A DNA stretch of 64,000 nucleotides from an uncultured Cellulomonas sp. (GTDB lineage: Bacteria; Actinomycetota; Actinomycetes; Actinomycetales; Cellulomonadaceae). A model generated the notes under the pieces. The model worked only from the letters and a program-made list of their open reading frames with translations. It was not told the origin of the DNA and did no database searches. The stretch covers positions 124,001 through 188,000 of the forward strand of contig NZ_CANLTL010000007.1 in assembly GCF_947494015.1 (NCBI RefSeq). The letters are read 5' to 3'. Numbering within the stretch: position 1 is the first letter of the stretch; every line of letters starts with the position of its first letter. Below, in pieces: positions 53,410 through 61,045 of this stretch. A program made the translations under genes and the position numbers.

Positions 53410-54993
53410 GTGACCGACGGGCCCTCCGGGAAGGCGCCGCTCGTGTCGGACCCCACCCAGCCTGCCGCGGCGGCCACCCCGGACCTGCCGTCCGAGCCGG
53501 GCGAGCCGTCCGCGACGCCCGCACCCGGCGGGTCCCCGGGTGGACTGCGCCAGAAGGCCGTCACCGGGGTGATGTGGACGGCGACCGAGAAGTGGTCGCT
53601 GAAGCTGAGCACCCTGGTCGGGTTCATCATCCTGGGCAACCTGCTCTCGCCCGTGGACTTCGGCATCGTCGCTCTCGCCATGTCCTTCATCGGGTTCCTC
53701 ACCACGCTGGCCGACGGCGGCTTCAGCGCCTACCTCGTGCAGAAGCAGCGGCTCACGTCCGCCATCACGAGCACGTCGTTCTGGTCCACGTCCGCCCTCG
53801 CCCTGCTGCTCGCGCTCGCCCTGGTCGCCCTGGCGCCGCTGTTCAGCCGGCTGCTCGACGTGCCGGAGCTCACGGCCGTGCTCCGCGCGCTCGCGCTTGC
53901 GCTGTTCATCTCCGGCCTGTCGGTGGTCCCGGCGGCCCTCATGTCCCGTGAGATGCAGTTCAAGCAGCTCGCGATCCGGCAGATCTCCGCGACCGTGGTC
54001 TCCGTGGTGGTCGCGATCGCGCTCGCGCTCGGCGGCGCGGGCGTGTGGGCCCTGGTGGCCCAGACCCTGGTGCGCAGCGTGGTCGCCCTGATCATCCTGT
54101 GGTTGAGCACGGACTTCCGTCCCCGCTTCACCTTCGACCGCGGCGAGGCCCGGGCGATGACGTCCTACGGCAGCAAGTCGCTCGCGGTCGGCATGCAGGT
54201 GCAGCTGCGCGCACAAGGGCAGCTGCTCATCATCGGCGCCCTGGCCGGGCCGGTCGTCGTCGGGTACTGGACGGTCGCCGGTCGCCTGGTCGGTGTCGTC
54301 GTCGACGTCTTCTCCTCCGTGGTCGGCGCCGTCGCCCACCCCGTCTTCGCCCGCCTGCAGGGATCCCCCGAGCGGCTGAGCCGGGCGCTGAGCAGCACCC
54401 GAGCGCTCAGCTCGCTGGTGCTCGTGCCGGCGCTCGTGCTGCTCGCCCTGGTCAGCAAGGACGTCGTCCCGGCGGTGTTCGGCGACCAGTGGACGCCGAC
54501 GACCACCGTCGCCTCCCTGCTGGCGATGTCGGCCCTGTTCAACATGGTCACCCGGTTCGACCGGTCGGCGCTGCTGGCGACCGGCCACCCCGGTGCCGAG
54601 CTGTGGGTCACGACCGTGTTCATGGTCATCCAGCTCGGGCTGGCCGCGCTGTTCGCCACCGACCTCGAGCTGCTGGCCGCGGCGACGGGGCTGTCCATGG
54701 TGGTGGCCGTCCCGGTGCGCCTGCTCGTGGTGCGTCGCCTGCTCGGCGTCCCGCTGCGCGGGGTGGTGCCGACCGCCCTGGTGCTCCTCGCCGGTGGCCT
54801 GGCGGCGGCCGCCGTCCTGGGCGCCGAGGCGCTGCTCGGCCTCGAGGACTGGGCGTACGTGTCGCTCGCCGTCGTGATCGGGATGGTGGTGTACGTCGGG
54901 GTGATCCTGCTGGTCGCGCGCCCCGTCGTGCTCGAGGCGGTCGGGATGGTCCCGGCCAGGCTGCGCCGGCGACTGCGCCTGCCGGGGGCGTAG
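53410..54993 (+). CDS. Polysaccharide flippase (MOP superfamily, RfbX/Wzx type)
   Basis: 527 aa. A 50-residue Pro/Ala-rich cytoplasmic N-terminus is followed by some 12-14 transmembrane helices. The opening KAVTGVMWTATEKWSLKLS, NLLSPVDFGIVALAMSFIGF and DGGFSAYLVQKQRLTSA are typical of the lipopolysaccharide-biosynthesis flippase family (distinct in sequence from the flippase at 39957). It opens the second surface-polysaccharide island. GTG 53410 is the likely start with GTG 53443 as alternative. Confidence 0.88.
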   Translation: MTDGPSGKAPLVSDPTQPAAAATPDLPSEPGEPSATPAPGGSPGGLRQKAVTGVMWTATEKWSLKLSTLVGFIILGNLLSPVDFGIVALAMSFIGFLTTLADGGFSAYLVQKQRLTSAITSTSFWSTSALALLLALALVALAPLFSRLLDVPELTAVLRALALALFISGLSVVPAALMSREMQFKQLAIRQISATVVSVVVAIALALGGAGVWALVAQTLVRSVVALIILWLSTDFRPRFTFDRGEARAMTSYGSKSLAVGMQVQLRAQGQLLIIGALAGPVVVGYWTVAGRLVGVVVDVFSSVVGAVAHPVFARLQGSPERLSRALSSTRALSSLVLVPALVLLALVSKDVVPAVFGDQWTPTTTVASLLAMSALFNMVTRFDRSALLATGHPGAELWVTTVFMVIQLGLAALFATDLELLAAATGLSMVVAVPVRLLVVRRLLGVPLRGVVPTALVLLAGGLAAAAVLGAEALLGLEDWAYVSLAVVIGMVVYVGVILLVARPVVLEAVGMVPARLRRRLRLPGA

Positions 54994-55108
54994 CGCTCAC
55001 CGCGCGACCCCGTCAAGGACACGATCCGGCCGGCGCCGCCGGCCGCTGCTGAGGCGAACCCGGTCCGCGTCACCCGTTCGCCGCTCAACTTCACCCGCCC
55101 CGCGCCGA

Positions 55109-55197
55109 TCGTTCGGCCGTCCACGAAAACGCAAACCCGTCGCGAGGCGGGGACGCAAAGCCATGGGACCCACGCGGTTCGCCAGGCCACCGAACGA
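55109..55197 (+). ncRNA. c-di-GMP-I (GEMM) riboswitch
   Basis: The A-rich core segments CACGAAAACGCAAACC (55122-55137) and GGGACGCAAAGCCATGGG (55150-55167) match the conserved c-di-GMP-I pattern. Fold by inspection: P1 TCGTTCGG/CCGAACGA (55109-55116 with 55190-55197); P2 CCCGTC-GCGA-GGCGGG (55136-55151) with a GNRA loop; P3 GCC-A-TGG-GACC closed by GGTT-CG-CCA-GGC (55160-55187). The Shine-Dalgarno GGAG (55199-55202) begins two bases after P1, and CCGTC (55117-55121) could pair with GACGG (55196-55200), hinting at translational control of the GTG at 55209. Ligand by family knowledge; not tested. Confidence 0.82.
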
Positions 55198-55208
55198 CGG
55201 AGAACACC

Positions 55209-57395
55209 GTGCACCGCACGCCCAACCTCCCCCTGCCCGCATCCATCCGGCCGGCACGACGCCGGCCCCGACCGTCCCTGCGGATCAGCTCCACCGCCGC
55301 GCTCGCCGCGCTCGCCGGCTCCCTGCTGGTCGGCCCCGGCGCAGCCCCGGCCGCGGCCGTCCCGTCGGGCGCTCCCGTCGGCTTCGTCGACAGCGTCGAC
55401 GCCGTCGCCGGCGGCGTCCGGGTCCGCGGCTGGGCCGCCGACGGCGACACGGCCGGCGCGGTCACCGTGCGCATCACCGCCGGCGGCACCACCCGCGACG
55501 TGCGGACCGGCGCGCCGCGCGTCGACGTCCAGAGCGTCCACCCCGAGCTGACCACCACGACCGGGTTCGACGCCGTCGTCCCGCTGCCCACGGGCACGCA
55601 CCAGGTCTGCGTGACGTTGCTCAACGTCGGCGCCGGGTCGGACTCGGTGCTGCCCTGCCGCACGGCCACGGTCGGCGCCACCACCGCGGCGGCCGGCACC
55701 CGTCCCCTGACCTGGGCGCCGCCGACCCTGACCAACCCCGTCACCGTGACGGTCTCGGCGACGAACCGGCAGCCGCGACTGCAGTCCGGCCAGGACTACA
55801 TCATCAAGATGCCGAGCACTCCGCTGGACGTCTCGGGCGGCCTGGTGCTGTCCGGCGGGCGCAACGTGGTGCTCATCGGCGGCGAGATCAGGATGTCCAA
55901 GGCCGGCACGACGTCGAACGCGCTGCGGGGCCTGTACCTGAAGAACCAGACCGGCACCGTCCATGTCGAGGGCCTGCGGATCACCGGCTCCACCCTCGCC
56001 GAGGGCATCGACCTCGACCAGCGCGCCGGCGGCACCGTGCAGCTGCAGAACATCCGCGTCGACACCGTGCACGGCTCCGAGGGCGGGCTGCACGCCGACG
56101 TGCTGCAGACCTGGGGCGGGCCGACGGTGCTGCGCGTCGACGGCCTGACCGGGTACACCACCTACCAGGGCCTGTTCATGCTGCCCATGCAGTACGACAG
56201 CCCGGCGCCGCAGGTGTTCGACCTGCGCAACGTCAACCTCGTCGGGCAGGCCGGCAGCAAGTACCTCCTGTGGCGCGACAGCGCGACGTGGCCCATCAAG
56301 CTCACCAACGTGTGGGCGCAGACCTCGCAGGTCGACGCCCCGCGCCACCAGTTCCTCCGGGACAACGGCACCAACCCCTGGGCCGCGGTCCAGGAGGGCA
56401 AGCCCGCGACCGGCGACATCGTGCCCACCGGCATGGCCGGCCTGCGGTACGTCGCCCCGGGGTACATCGGCACGGCCGCCGTCCCGTCCACCCAGCCCGC
56501 ACCCGCGACCACCCCGGCTCCGGCGCCGGCGCCCGCTCCGGCTCCGGCGCCCGCCGCGACCTCGGTGAACCACACGGCGTTCCGGTACGGCGGGTCGTGG
56601 TCGGTGTCCACCTCGCGCGGTGAGCACTACACCAAGGTCGCGGGCCGGACGGCGTCCCTCACGGCCACGGTCGGCTCCGGCGGCGGCACGGTGTCGCTGC
56701 AGGGCATCCTCGGCAGGAACAAGGGCATCGCCGCCATCAGCATCGACGGTGGGCCCGAGGTCACCACCAGCCAGTACCGCAGCTCCGGGCAGACGGCGAC
56801 GTTCTTCACCACGCCGCAGCTGAGCGCCGGCACGCACACCATCACCGTGCGCGTCACCGGCACCCGCGCCCCGGGCGGAACCGACGCCTACGTCGCCCTG
56901 ACCGGCGCCACCACCACCAACGGCACCCTGACGACACCGGCCACCCAGCCCGCGCCGGCGACCCAGCCGGCGCCCGCTGCCGAGCCCGTGCCAGCCTCCA
57001 CCGCGACCTCGGTGAACCACTCCGCGTTCCGGTACGGCGGCTCCTGGTCGGTGTCCACCTCGCGCGGTGAGCACTACACGAAGGTGGCGGGCCGGACGGC
57101 GTCCCTCACGGCGACGGTCGGCTCCGGCGGCGGCACGGTGTCGCTGCAGGGCATCCTCGGCACCAACAAGGGCATCGCCGCCATCAGCATCGACGGCGGA
57201 CCCGAGGTCACCACCAGCCAGTACCGCAGCCCCAGCCGGACCGGCACCTTCTTCACCACGCCGCAGCTGAGCGCCGGCACGCACACCATCACCGTGCGCG
57301 TCACCGGCACCCGCGCCCCCGGCGGCACCGACGCCTACGTGGCCCTGACCGGCGCGACCATCACCAACGGGACGCTGAGCACGCCGGCCGGCTGA
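55209..57395 (+). CDS. Secreted parallel beta-helix protein with two C-terminal modules
   Basis: 728 aa. Signal peptide of about 50 residues ending AAPAAA. Residues about 55-155 form an Ig-like repeat (GFVDSVDAVAGGVRVRGWAA). About 165-440 is a right-handed beta-helix (GGRNVVLIGGEIRMSKAGTT, LDQRAGGTVQLQNIRVDTVH). A Pro/Ala linker then carries two 120-aa jelly-roll-like modules (FRYGGSWSVSTSRGEHYTKV start; AGTHTITVRVTGTRAPGGTD near the end), which resemble wall- or sugar-binding modules. No LPXTG. No catalytic residues are certain; it may bind or cleave polysaccharide. It lies behind a c-di-GMP riboswitch. Confidence 0.85.
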   Translation: MHRTPNLPLPASIRPARRRPRPSLRISSTAALAALAGSLLVGPGAAPAAAVPSGAPVGFVDSVDAVAGGVRVRGWAADGDTAGAVTVRITAGGTTRDVRTGAPRVDVQSVHPELTTTTGFDAVVPLPTGTHQVCVTLLNVGAGSDSVLPCRTATVGATTAAAGTRPLTWAPPTLTNPVTVTVSATNRQPRLQSGQDYIIKMPSTPLDVSGGLVLSGGRNVVLIGGEIRMSKAGTTSNALRGLYLKNQTGTVHVEGLRITGSTLAEGIDLDQRAGGTVQLQNIRVDTVHGSEGGLHADVLQTWGGPTVLRVDGLTGYTTYQGLFMLPMQYDSPAPQVFDLRNVNLVGQAGSKYLLWRDSATWPIKLTNVWAQTSQVDAPRHQFLRDNGTNPWAAVQEGKPATGDIVPTGMAGLRYVAPGYIGTAAVPSTQPAPATTPAPAPAPAPAPAPAATSVNHTAFRYGGSWSVSTSRGEHYTKVAGRTASLTATVGSGGGTVSLQGILGRNKGIAAISIDGGPEVTTSQYRSSGQTATFFTTPQLSAGTHTITVRVTGTRAPGGTDAYVALTGATTTNGTLTTPATQPAPATQPAPAAEPVPASTATSVNHSAFRYGGSWSVSTSRGEHYTKVAGRTASLTATVGSGGGTVSLQGILGTNKGIAAISIDGGPEVTTSQYRSPSRTGTFFTTPQLSAGTHTITVRVTGTRAPGGTDAYVALTGATITNGTLSTPAG
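56571..56930 (+). repeat. 360-bp module, copy 1
   Basis: 120-codon C-terminal module, first of four nearly identical copies in two genes (others at 57018, 58783, 59200). Differs from the rest mainly around the SSGQTA segment. Confidence 0.9.
57018..57377 (+). repeat. 360-bp module, copy 2
   Basis: Second copy in the first beta-helix gene; its last 200 bases are almost the same as copy 4. Confidence 0.9.
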
Positions 57396-57456
57396 TCGAC
57401 CCGAGCACGCTGCTCGAGCGCACCGCTCGAGCGCACCACCCGGCGCACTGCGGCGG

Positions 57457-57484
57457 AGGCGGACCACCGGTGGGTGGTCCGCCT
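57457..57484 (+). terminator. Terminator after the first beta-helix gene
   Basis: 12-bp perfect stem AGGCGGACCACC/GGTGGTCCGCCT with loop GGTG. Confidence 0.8.
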
Positions 57485-57569
57485 TCGTCGTCCCGGCCGG
57501 GTGCCCGACGGGCCTGCGCGCGGATTCACCCGCTGGTTCACCCGTTCAGCGCTTGCGGCTTCGAGTGTC

Positions 57570-57583
57570 GTGACGTATGTCAC
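57570..57583 (+). promoter_or_regulatory. CRP-family-like site GTGA-N6-TCAC
   Basis: GTGACGTATGTCAC matches the core of the CRP/GlxR consensus TGTGA-N6-TCACA. It ends five bases before the -35 box of the second beta-helix gene (centre about -48), an activator-like position. Confidence 0.4.
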
Positions 57584-57588
57584 CATGC

Positions 57589-57617
57589 TTGCCCGGCTCT
57601 CGACGCCGCCCTACGGT
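57589..57617 (+). promoter_or_regulatory. Promoter of the second beta-helix gene
   Basis: TTGCCC (57589-57594), 17-base spacer, TACGGT (57612-57617). The same TTGCCC/TACGKT pair occurs at 59696-59725. Confidence 0.6.
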
Positions 57618-57620
57618 GTC

Positions 57621-57714
57621 ACGCGTCCTGAAGGACACGCGGCCCCGTTCGGCGGGGACGTGACGCCACGGGCCGTGCGTTCGACGCGGGCCATCGAACG
57701 ACACGGAGAACCAC
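57621..57714 (+). ncRNA. GEMM-like variant leader RNA (copy 2)
   Basis: Aligns without gaps to the riboswitch at 55109 around P2 and the P2-P3 joiner: ACGCGG-[CCCCG TTCGG CGGGG]-ACGTGACGCCACGGGCC. The scaffold (P2, GACG..GCC joiner, 3' GGCCATCGAACGAC and the GGAGAA ribosome site) is kept, but the CAAA and GCAAAG segments that bind c-di-GMP are replaced by CGGC and GTGACG. A GTCC-TGAA-GGAC hairpin starts the leader. Either an altered-ligand variant or a decayed riboswitch. Confidence 0.5.
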
Positions 57715-59577
57715 GTGCACCGCAGACGGATCACCCCTGCCCGCAGAAGCCGGGCGGCGGCCGGGCACAGGACCGTTCGGCGCCTCACGGTCGCCGCGGC
57801 CGCCGGTGCGCTCCTGCTGGCCGGGGCGGCGCCCGCCCAGGCCGCGACCGTTCCGCCGTCGAGCACCGCCGAGGCGACCGAGCCGGCGCCGGTCGACACG
57901 ACCCTCGCCACCTCGAGCAGCACCCGACCGCTGACCTGGGCACCGCCGCGGCTGACGAACCCGACGACGGTCACCGTCTCCGCCAGCAAGCACAACCTGA
58001 GCCTGAGCTCCGGCCGGGACTACGTCATCGCGATGCCCAGCACGCCCCTGAACGTGAAGGGCGGGCTCACCATCTCCGGGGGCCGCAACGTCGTGCTCAT
58101 CGGCGGCGAGATCAAGATCTCGCAGAGCAGCACGTCCGCCAACGCGCTGCGCGGCCTGTACCTCAAGGGGCAGAGCGGCACGGTGCACGTCGAGGGTCTG
58201 AAGATCACCGGGTCCACCCTCGCCGACGGCATCAACCTCGACCAGCGCAACGGTGCGACGGTGCAGCTGCAGAACATCCGCGTCGACACGGTCCACGGCA
58301 CGGGGGGCCTGCACCCCGACGTGCTGCAGTCCTGGGCCGGTCCCACGGTGCTGCGCATCGACGGCTTCACCGGGTACACCACGTACCAGGGCTTCTTCCT
58401 GACCCCGCTGCAGTACGGCCCGGCACCGTCCAAGGTGGACCTGCGCAACGTGAACCTGGTCGGTCAGGGTGGGAGCAAGTACCTCATGTGGCGCGACGGC
58501 GGGTCGGGCTCGTGGCCGCTGACCTACCAGAACGTGTGGGTGCAGTCGTCGCAGACGGACGCCCCGCGCAGCCAGTTCCTGCGCACCAACGGAACGACGT
58601 CGTGGGCGAACGTCAACCTGGGCCGGCCGGGCGGGGTGGACTTCGTCCCCGCCGGGATGGCGGGGGTCGGGTACCGCTCCCCGGGCTACGCAGGCTCCGC
58701 GGCACCGGCACCGGCACCCGCTCCGGCGCCCGCACCCGCTCCGGCCCCGGCCCCGGCCCCGGCTTCTGCGGCCTCGGTCGATCACACGGCGTTCCGGTAC
58801 GGCGGGTCGTGGTCGGTGTCCACCTCGCGCGGTGAGCACTACACCAAGGTCGCCGGCCGGACGGCGTCCCTCACGGCCACGGTCGGCTCCGGCGGCGGCA
58901 CGGTGTCGCTGCAGGGCATCCTCGGCACCAACAAGGGCATCGCCGCCATCAGCATCGACGGCGGACCCGAGGTCACCACCAGCCAGTACCGCAGCCCCGG
59001 CCGGACCGGCACCTTCTTCACCACACCCGCGCTGAGCGCCGGCACGCACACCATCACCGTGCGCGTCACCGGCACCCGCGCCCCCGGCGGCACCGACGCC
59101 TACGTCGCCCTGACCGGCGCCACCGCCACCAACGGCACCCTGAGCACGCCGACGTCGTCGCCGGCGACGGCGTCCGCCGCCGCGTCGTCGTCCGTGGACC
59201 ACACCGCGTTCCGGTACGGCGGCTCCTGGTCGGTGTCCACCTCGCGCGGTGAGCACTACACCAAGGTGGCCGGCCGGACGGCGTCCCTCACGGCCACGGT
59301 CGGCTCCGGCGGCGGCACGGTGTCGCTGCAGGGCATCCTCGGCACCAACAAGGGCATCGCCGCCATCAGCATCGACGGCGGACCCGAGGTCACCACCAGC
59401 CAGTACCGCAGCCCCAGCCGGACCGGCACCTTCTTCACCACGCCGCAGCTGAGCGCCGGCACGCACACCATCACCGTGCGCGTCACCGGCACCCGCGCCC
59501 CCGGCGGCACCGACGCCTACGTGGCCCTGACCGGCGCCACCATCACCAACGGGACGCTGAGCACGCCGGCCGGCTGA
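57715..59577 (+). CDS. Secreted parallel beta-helix protein, paralogue
   Basis: 620 aa. Signal peptide (MHRRRITPARRSRAAAGHR, hydrophobic core, AQAA cut at about 43), a short Thr/Pro region, then a beta-helix closely related to the preceding gene (GGRNVVLIGGEIKISQSSTS, GINLDQRNGATVQLQNIRVD). It lacks the N-terminal Ig-like domain. A (PA)n linker and two 120-aa C-terminal modules follow, nearly identical to those of the neighbour. Secreted; probably polysaccharide-binding or -cleaving. GTG 57715 with GGAGAA eight bases upstream. Confidence 0.85.
   Translation: MHRRRITPARRSRAAAGHRTVRRLTVAAAAGALLLAGAAPAQAATVPPSSTAEATEPAPVDTTLATSSSTRPLTWAPPRLTNPTTVTVSASKHNLSLSSGRDYVIAMPSTPLNVKGGLTISGGRNVVLIGGEIKISQSSTSANALRGLYLKGQSGTVHVEGLKITGSTLADGINLDQRNGATVQLQNIRVDTVHGTGGLHPDVLQSWAGPTVLRIDGFTGYTTYQGFFLTPLQYGPAPSKVDLRNVNLVGQGGSKYLMWRDGGSGSWPLTYQNVWVQSSQTDAPRSQFLRTNGTTSWANVNLGRPGGVDFVPAGMAGVGYRSPGYAGSAAPAPAPAPAPAPAPAPAPAPASAASVDHTAFRYGGSWSVSTSRGEHYTKVAGRTASLTATVGSGGGTVSLQGILGTNKGIAAISIDGGPEVTTSQYRSPGRTGTFFTTPALSAGTHTITVRVTGTRAPGGTDAYVALTGATATNGTLSTPTSSPATASAAASSSVDHTAFRYGGSWSVSTSRGEHYTKVAGRTASLTATVGSGGGTVSLQGILGTNKGIAAISIDGGPEVTTSQYRSPSRTGTFFTTPQLSAGTHTITVRVTGTRAPGGTDAYVALTGATITNGTLSTPAG
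58783..59142 (+). repeat. 360-bp module, copy 3
   Basis: First C-terminal module of the second beta-helix gene. Confidence 0.9.
59200..59559 (+). repeat. 360-bp module, copy 4
   Basis: Second C-terminal module of the second beta-helix gene; nearly the same DNA as copies 2 and 3. Confidence 0.9.
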
Positions 59578-59647
59578 TCGCTGCCTCCGGGCGCAGCCTC
59601 GGCACCCCATCCTCGGCACCGCGGCCTCCGCACCGCGGCCCGGCAGC

Positions 59648-59681
59648 GCGTGGCGGCCCGTCGCAGGACGGGCCGCCACGC
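59648..59681 (+). terminator. Terminator after the second beta-helix gene
   Basis: Perfect 15-bp stem (59648-59662 with 59667-59681), loop GCAG. Confidence 0.85.
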
Positions 59682-59695
59682 GGCCGGCACCTCGC

Positions 59696-59725
59696 TTGCC
59701 CGCGTCGCGGGCGCTCGCCTACGTT
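59696..59725 (+). promoter_or_regulatory. Promoter of the GT2 gene
   Basis: TTGCCC (59696-59701), 18-base spacer, TACGTT (59720-59725), a near copy of the promoter at 57589. Confidence 0.6.
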
Positions 59726-59730
59726 GTCCC

Positions 59731-59821
59731 GCGTCCTGACGGACACGCGGCCCTGCCCGGCAGGGACGTGACGCCACGCGCCGCGCGTCCCAGCAGGCCG
59801 TCGACCGACACGGAGAACCAC
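59731..59821 (+). ncRNA. GEMM-like variant leader RNA (copy 3)
   Basis: Same arrangement as the leader at 57621: GTCC-TGAC-GGAC hairpin, ACGCGG-[CCCTG CCCGG CAGGG]-ACGTGACGCCACGCGCC, GGCCGTCGACCGACACGGAGAA. The P2 stem differs from copy 2 by a compensated C-G to T-A change, which supports a conserved RNA structure. The ligand-binding adenines of the canonical riboswitch are absent. Confidence 0.5.
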
Positions 59822-59872
59822 GTGCACCCCAGCCGGACCCCGGTCCCCAGCGCCCCGCGGGCGCACCGGTGA
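59822..59872 (+). CDS. 16-aa leader ORF coupled to the GT2 gene
   Basis: GTG 59822 sits exactly where the two beta-helix genes start (GGAGAACCAC-GTG-CACC). It encodes MHPSRTPVPSAPRAHR and stops at TGA 59870-59872, overlapping the GTG of the GT2 gene (59869). It looks like the remnant start of a beta-helix-type gene now serving as a translational leader. Confidence 0.45.
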   Translation: MHPSRTPVPSAPRAHR

Positions 59873-60840
59873 GCGACCGGCGCACCGTCTCGGTCGTCAT
59901 CCCGTCCTACCGGCGCCCCGACCGGCTGCCCCCGCTGATCGAGGCGTTCGGACGGACGTCGGCCGACCAGATCGTCGTCGTGCTCGACGGCCCGCACCCC
60001 GGCGCCGTCGACGCGCTGCGAGCGCTCGGCGTCGACCGGCTCACGATCCTCGAGCTGCCGCAGAACGTCGGCGTGGCCCGGGCCCGCGTCGCCGGCGTCG
60101 AGGCGGCCACCGGCGACGTCGTCCTCGTCGCCGACGACGACGTCATGCCGGGGGCGGACGACGTCGTCGAGGCGCACCGCCGCTTCCACGAGACGACACC
60201 CCGCGGCGTCCTGGTCGGCTACATGCCGGTGGCCGAGCCCGCCCGCCCCGGGCCGGACGACGCCCCGACCCGGCTGTACGCGCGGGAGTACGAGGGTGCC
60301 GCACGGCGCTGGGAGGCCGACCCCGGCTCCGTCCTCGGTGGCCTGTGGGGCGGTGCGGTGAGCATCGACACCGGCCTGTTCCGCGAGGCCGAGGCGCTGC
60401 TGCCGTCGATCCGGATGGACTACAGCGAGGACCTCGACCTCGGGCTGCGGCTCGAGCAGCTCGGCGCCACCGCCCGGTTCGACCGGTCCGTCGCCAGCAC
60501 CCACCTGCACCGGCGCGGCTGGGACGCCTTCCTGCGCGAGTCCGCCGCCCGCGGACTGGCCGCGCACCAGCTCGAGCAGCGGTGGGGCCGCCTGCCGGTG
60601 CACGTCGCCGCACTCGTCCAGGGTGCCGGCGTGCAGGGGCGGGTCGCCGACGTCCTCGCGCGGGCCCCGCGCGCCGCGACCACCGTGCCGCTGACCGTCG
60701 CGTACCGGCTCACCGGCCGGCTCGGGGCGTCCGGCCCGCAGGAGGCGGTGTGCCGGCTCGCGCGTCGCCTGGTGGCCGGCCGCACGTACCGGTCGGCCCG
60801 ACGCGGCGCCGCCCCGATCGCGGCGCAGCCGGCGGCCTGA
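59869..60840 (+). CDS. Glycosyltransferase family 2
   Basis: 323 aa, GT-A fold. VSVVIPSYRRPDRLPPLIEA, VVVLDGPHPGAVDAL, LPQNVGVARARVAGV, VVLVADDDVMPGAD (DxD metal site) and YSEDLDLGLRLEQLGATARF (the ED acceptor motif) are all visible. No transmembrane helix, so probably cytoplasmic. Acceptor and donor unknown. Initiation is coupled to a 16-codon leader ORF behind a riboswitch-like RNA. Confidence 0.9.
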   Translation: MSDRRTVSVVIPSYRRPDRLPPLIEAFGRTSADQIVVVLDGPHPGAVDALRALGVDRLTILELPQNVGVARARVAGVEAATGDVVLVADDDVMPGADDVVEAHRRFHETTPRGVLVGYMPVAEPARPGPDDAPTRLYAREYEGAARRWEADPGSVLGGLWGGAVSIDTGLFREAEALLPSIRMDYSEDLDLGLRLEQLGATARFDRSVASTHLHRRGWDAFLRESAARGLAAHQLEQRWGRLPVHVAALVQGAGVQGRVADVLARAPRAATTVPLTVAYRLTGRLGASGPQEAVCRLARRLVAGRTYRSARRGAAPIAAQPAA

Positions 60841-60932
60841 CGCCGCCGTCCCCGGCTCGCGGCGACCCCGTCCGGGGCGCCACCACCCGGGCGGACCACC
60901 CCGACGGGCCTCCGGTCCGGGCCGCACTCACC

Positions 60933-60938
60933 TACGCT
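60933..60938 (+). promoter_or_regulatory. -10 box TACGCT for the HAD-type gene
   Basis: CACCTACGCT resembles the CCTACGNT boxes before the other genes of this island; the leader would be about 100 nt and contains GCGAGGAGCCCC just before ATG 61046. No GEMM-like core is seen in it. Confidence 0.35.
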
Positions 60939-61045
60939 GGGCCGCGGCGACGGCGCCGGTGTGCCCGTCGTAGCGTCCGTCGCCGCCGGGGCACCGGTCC
61001 GCGTCGTCGGCCCGTCCGCTGCCACCAGCCACCGCGAGGAGCCCC

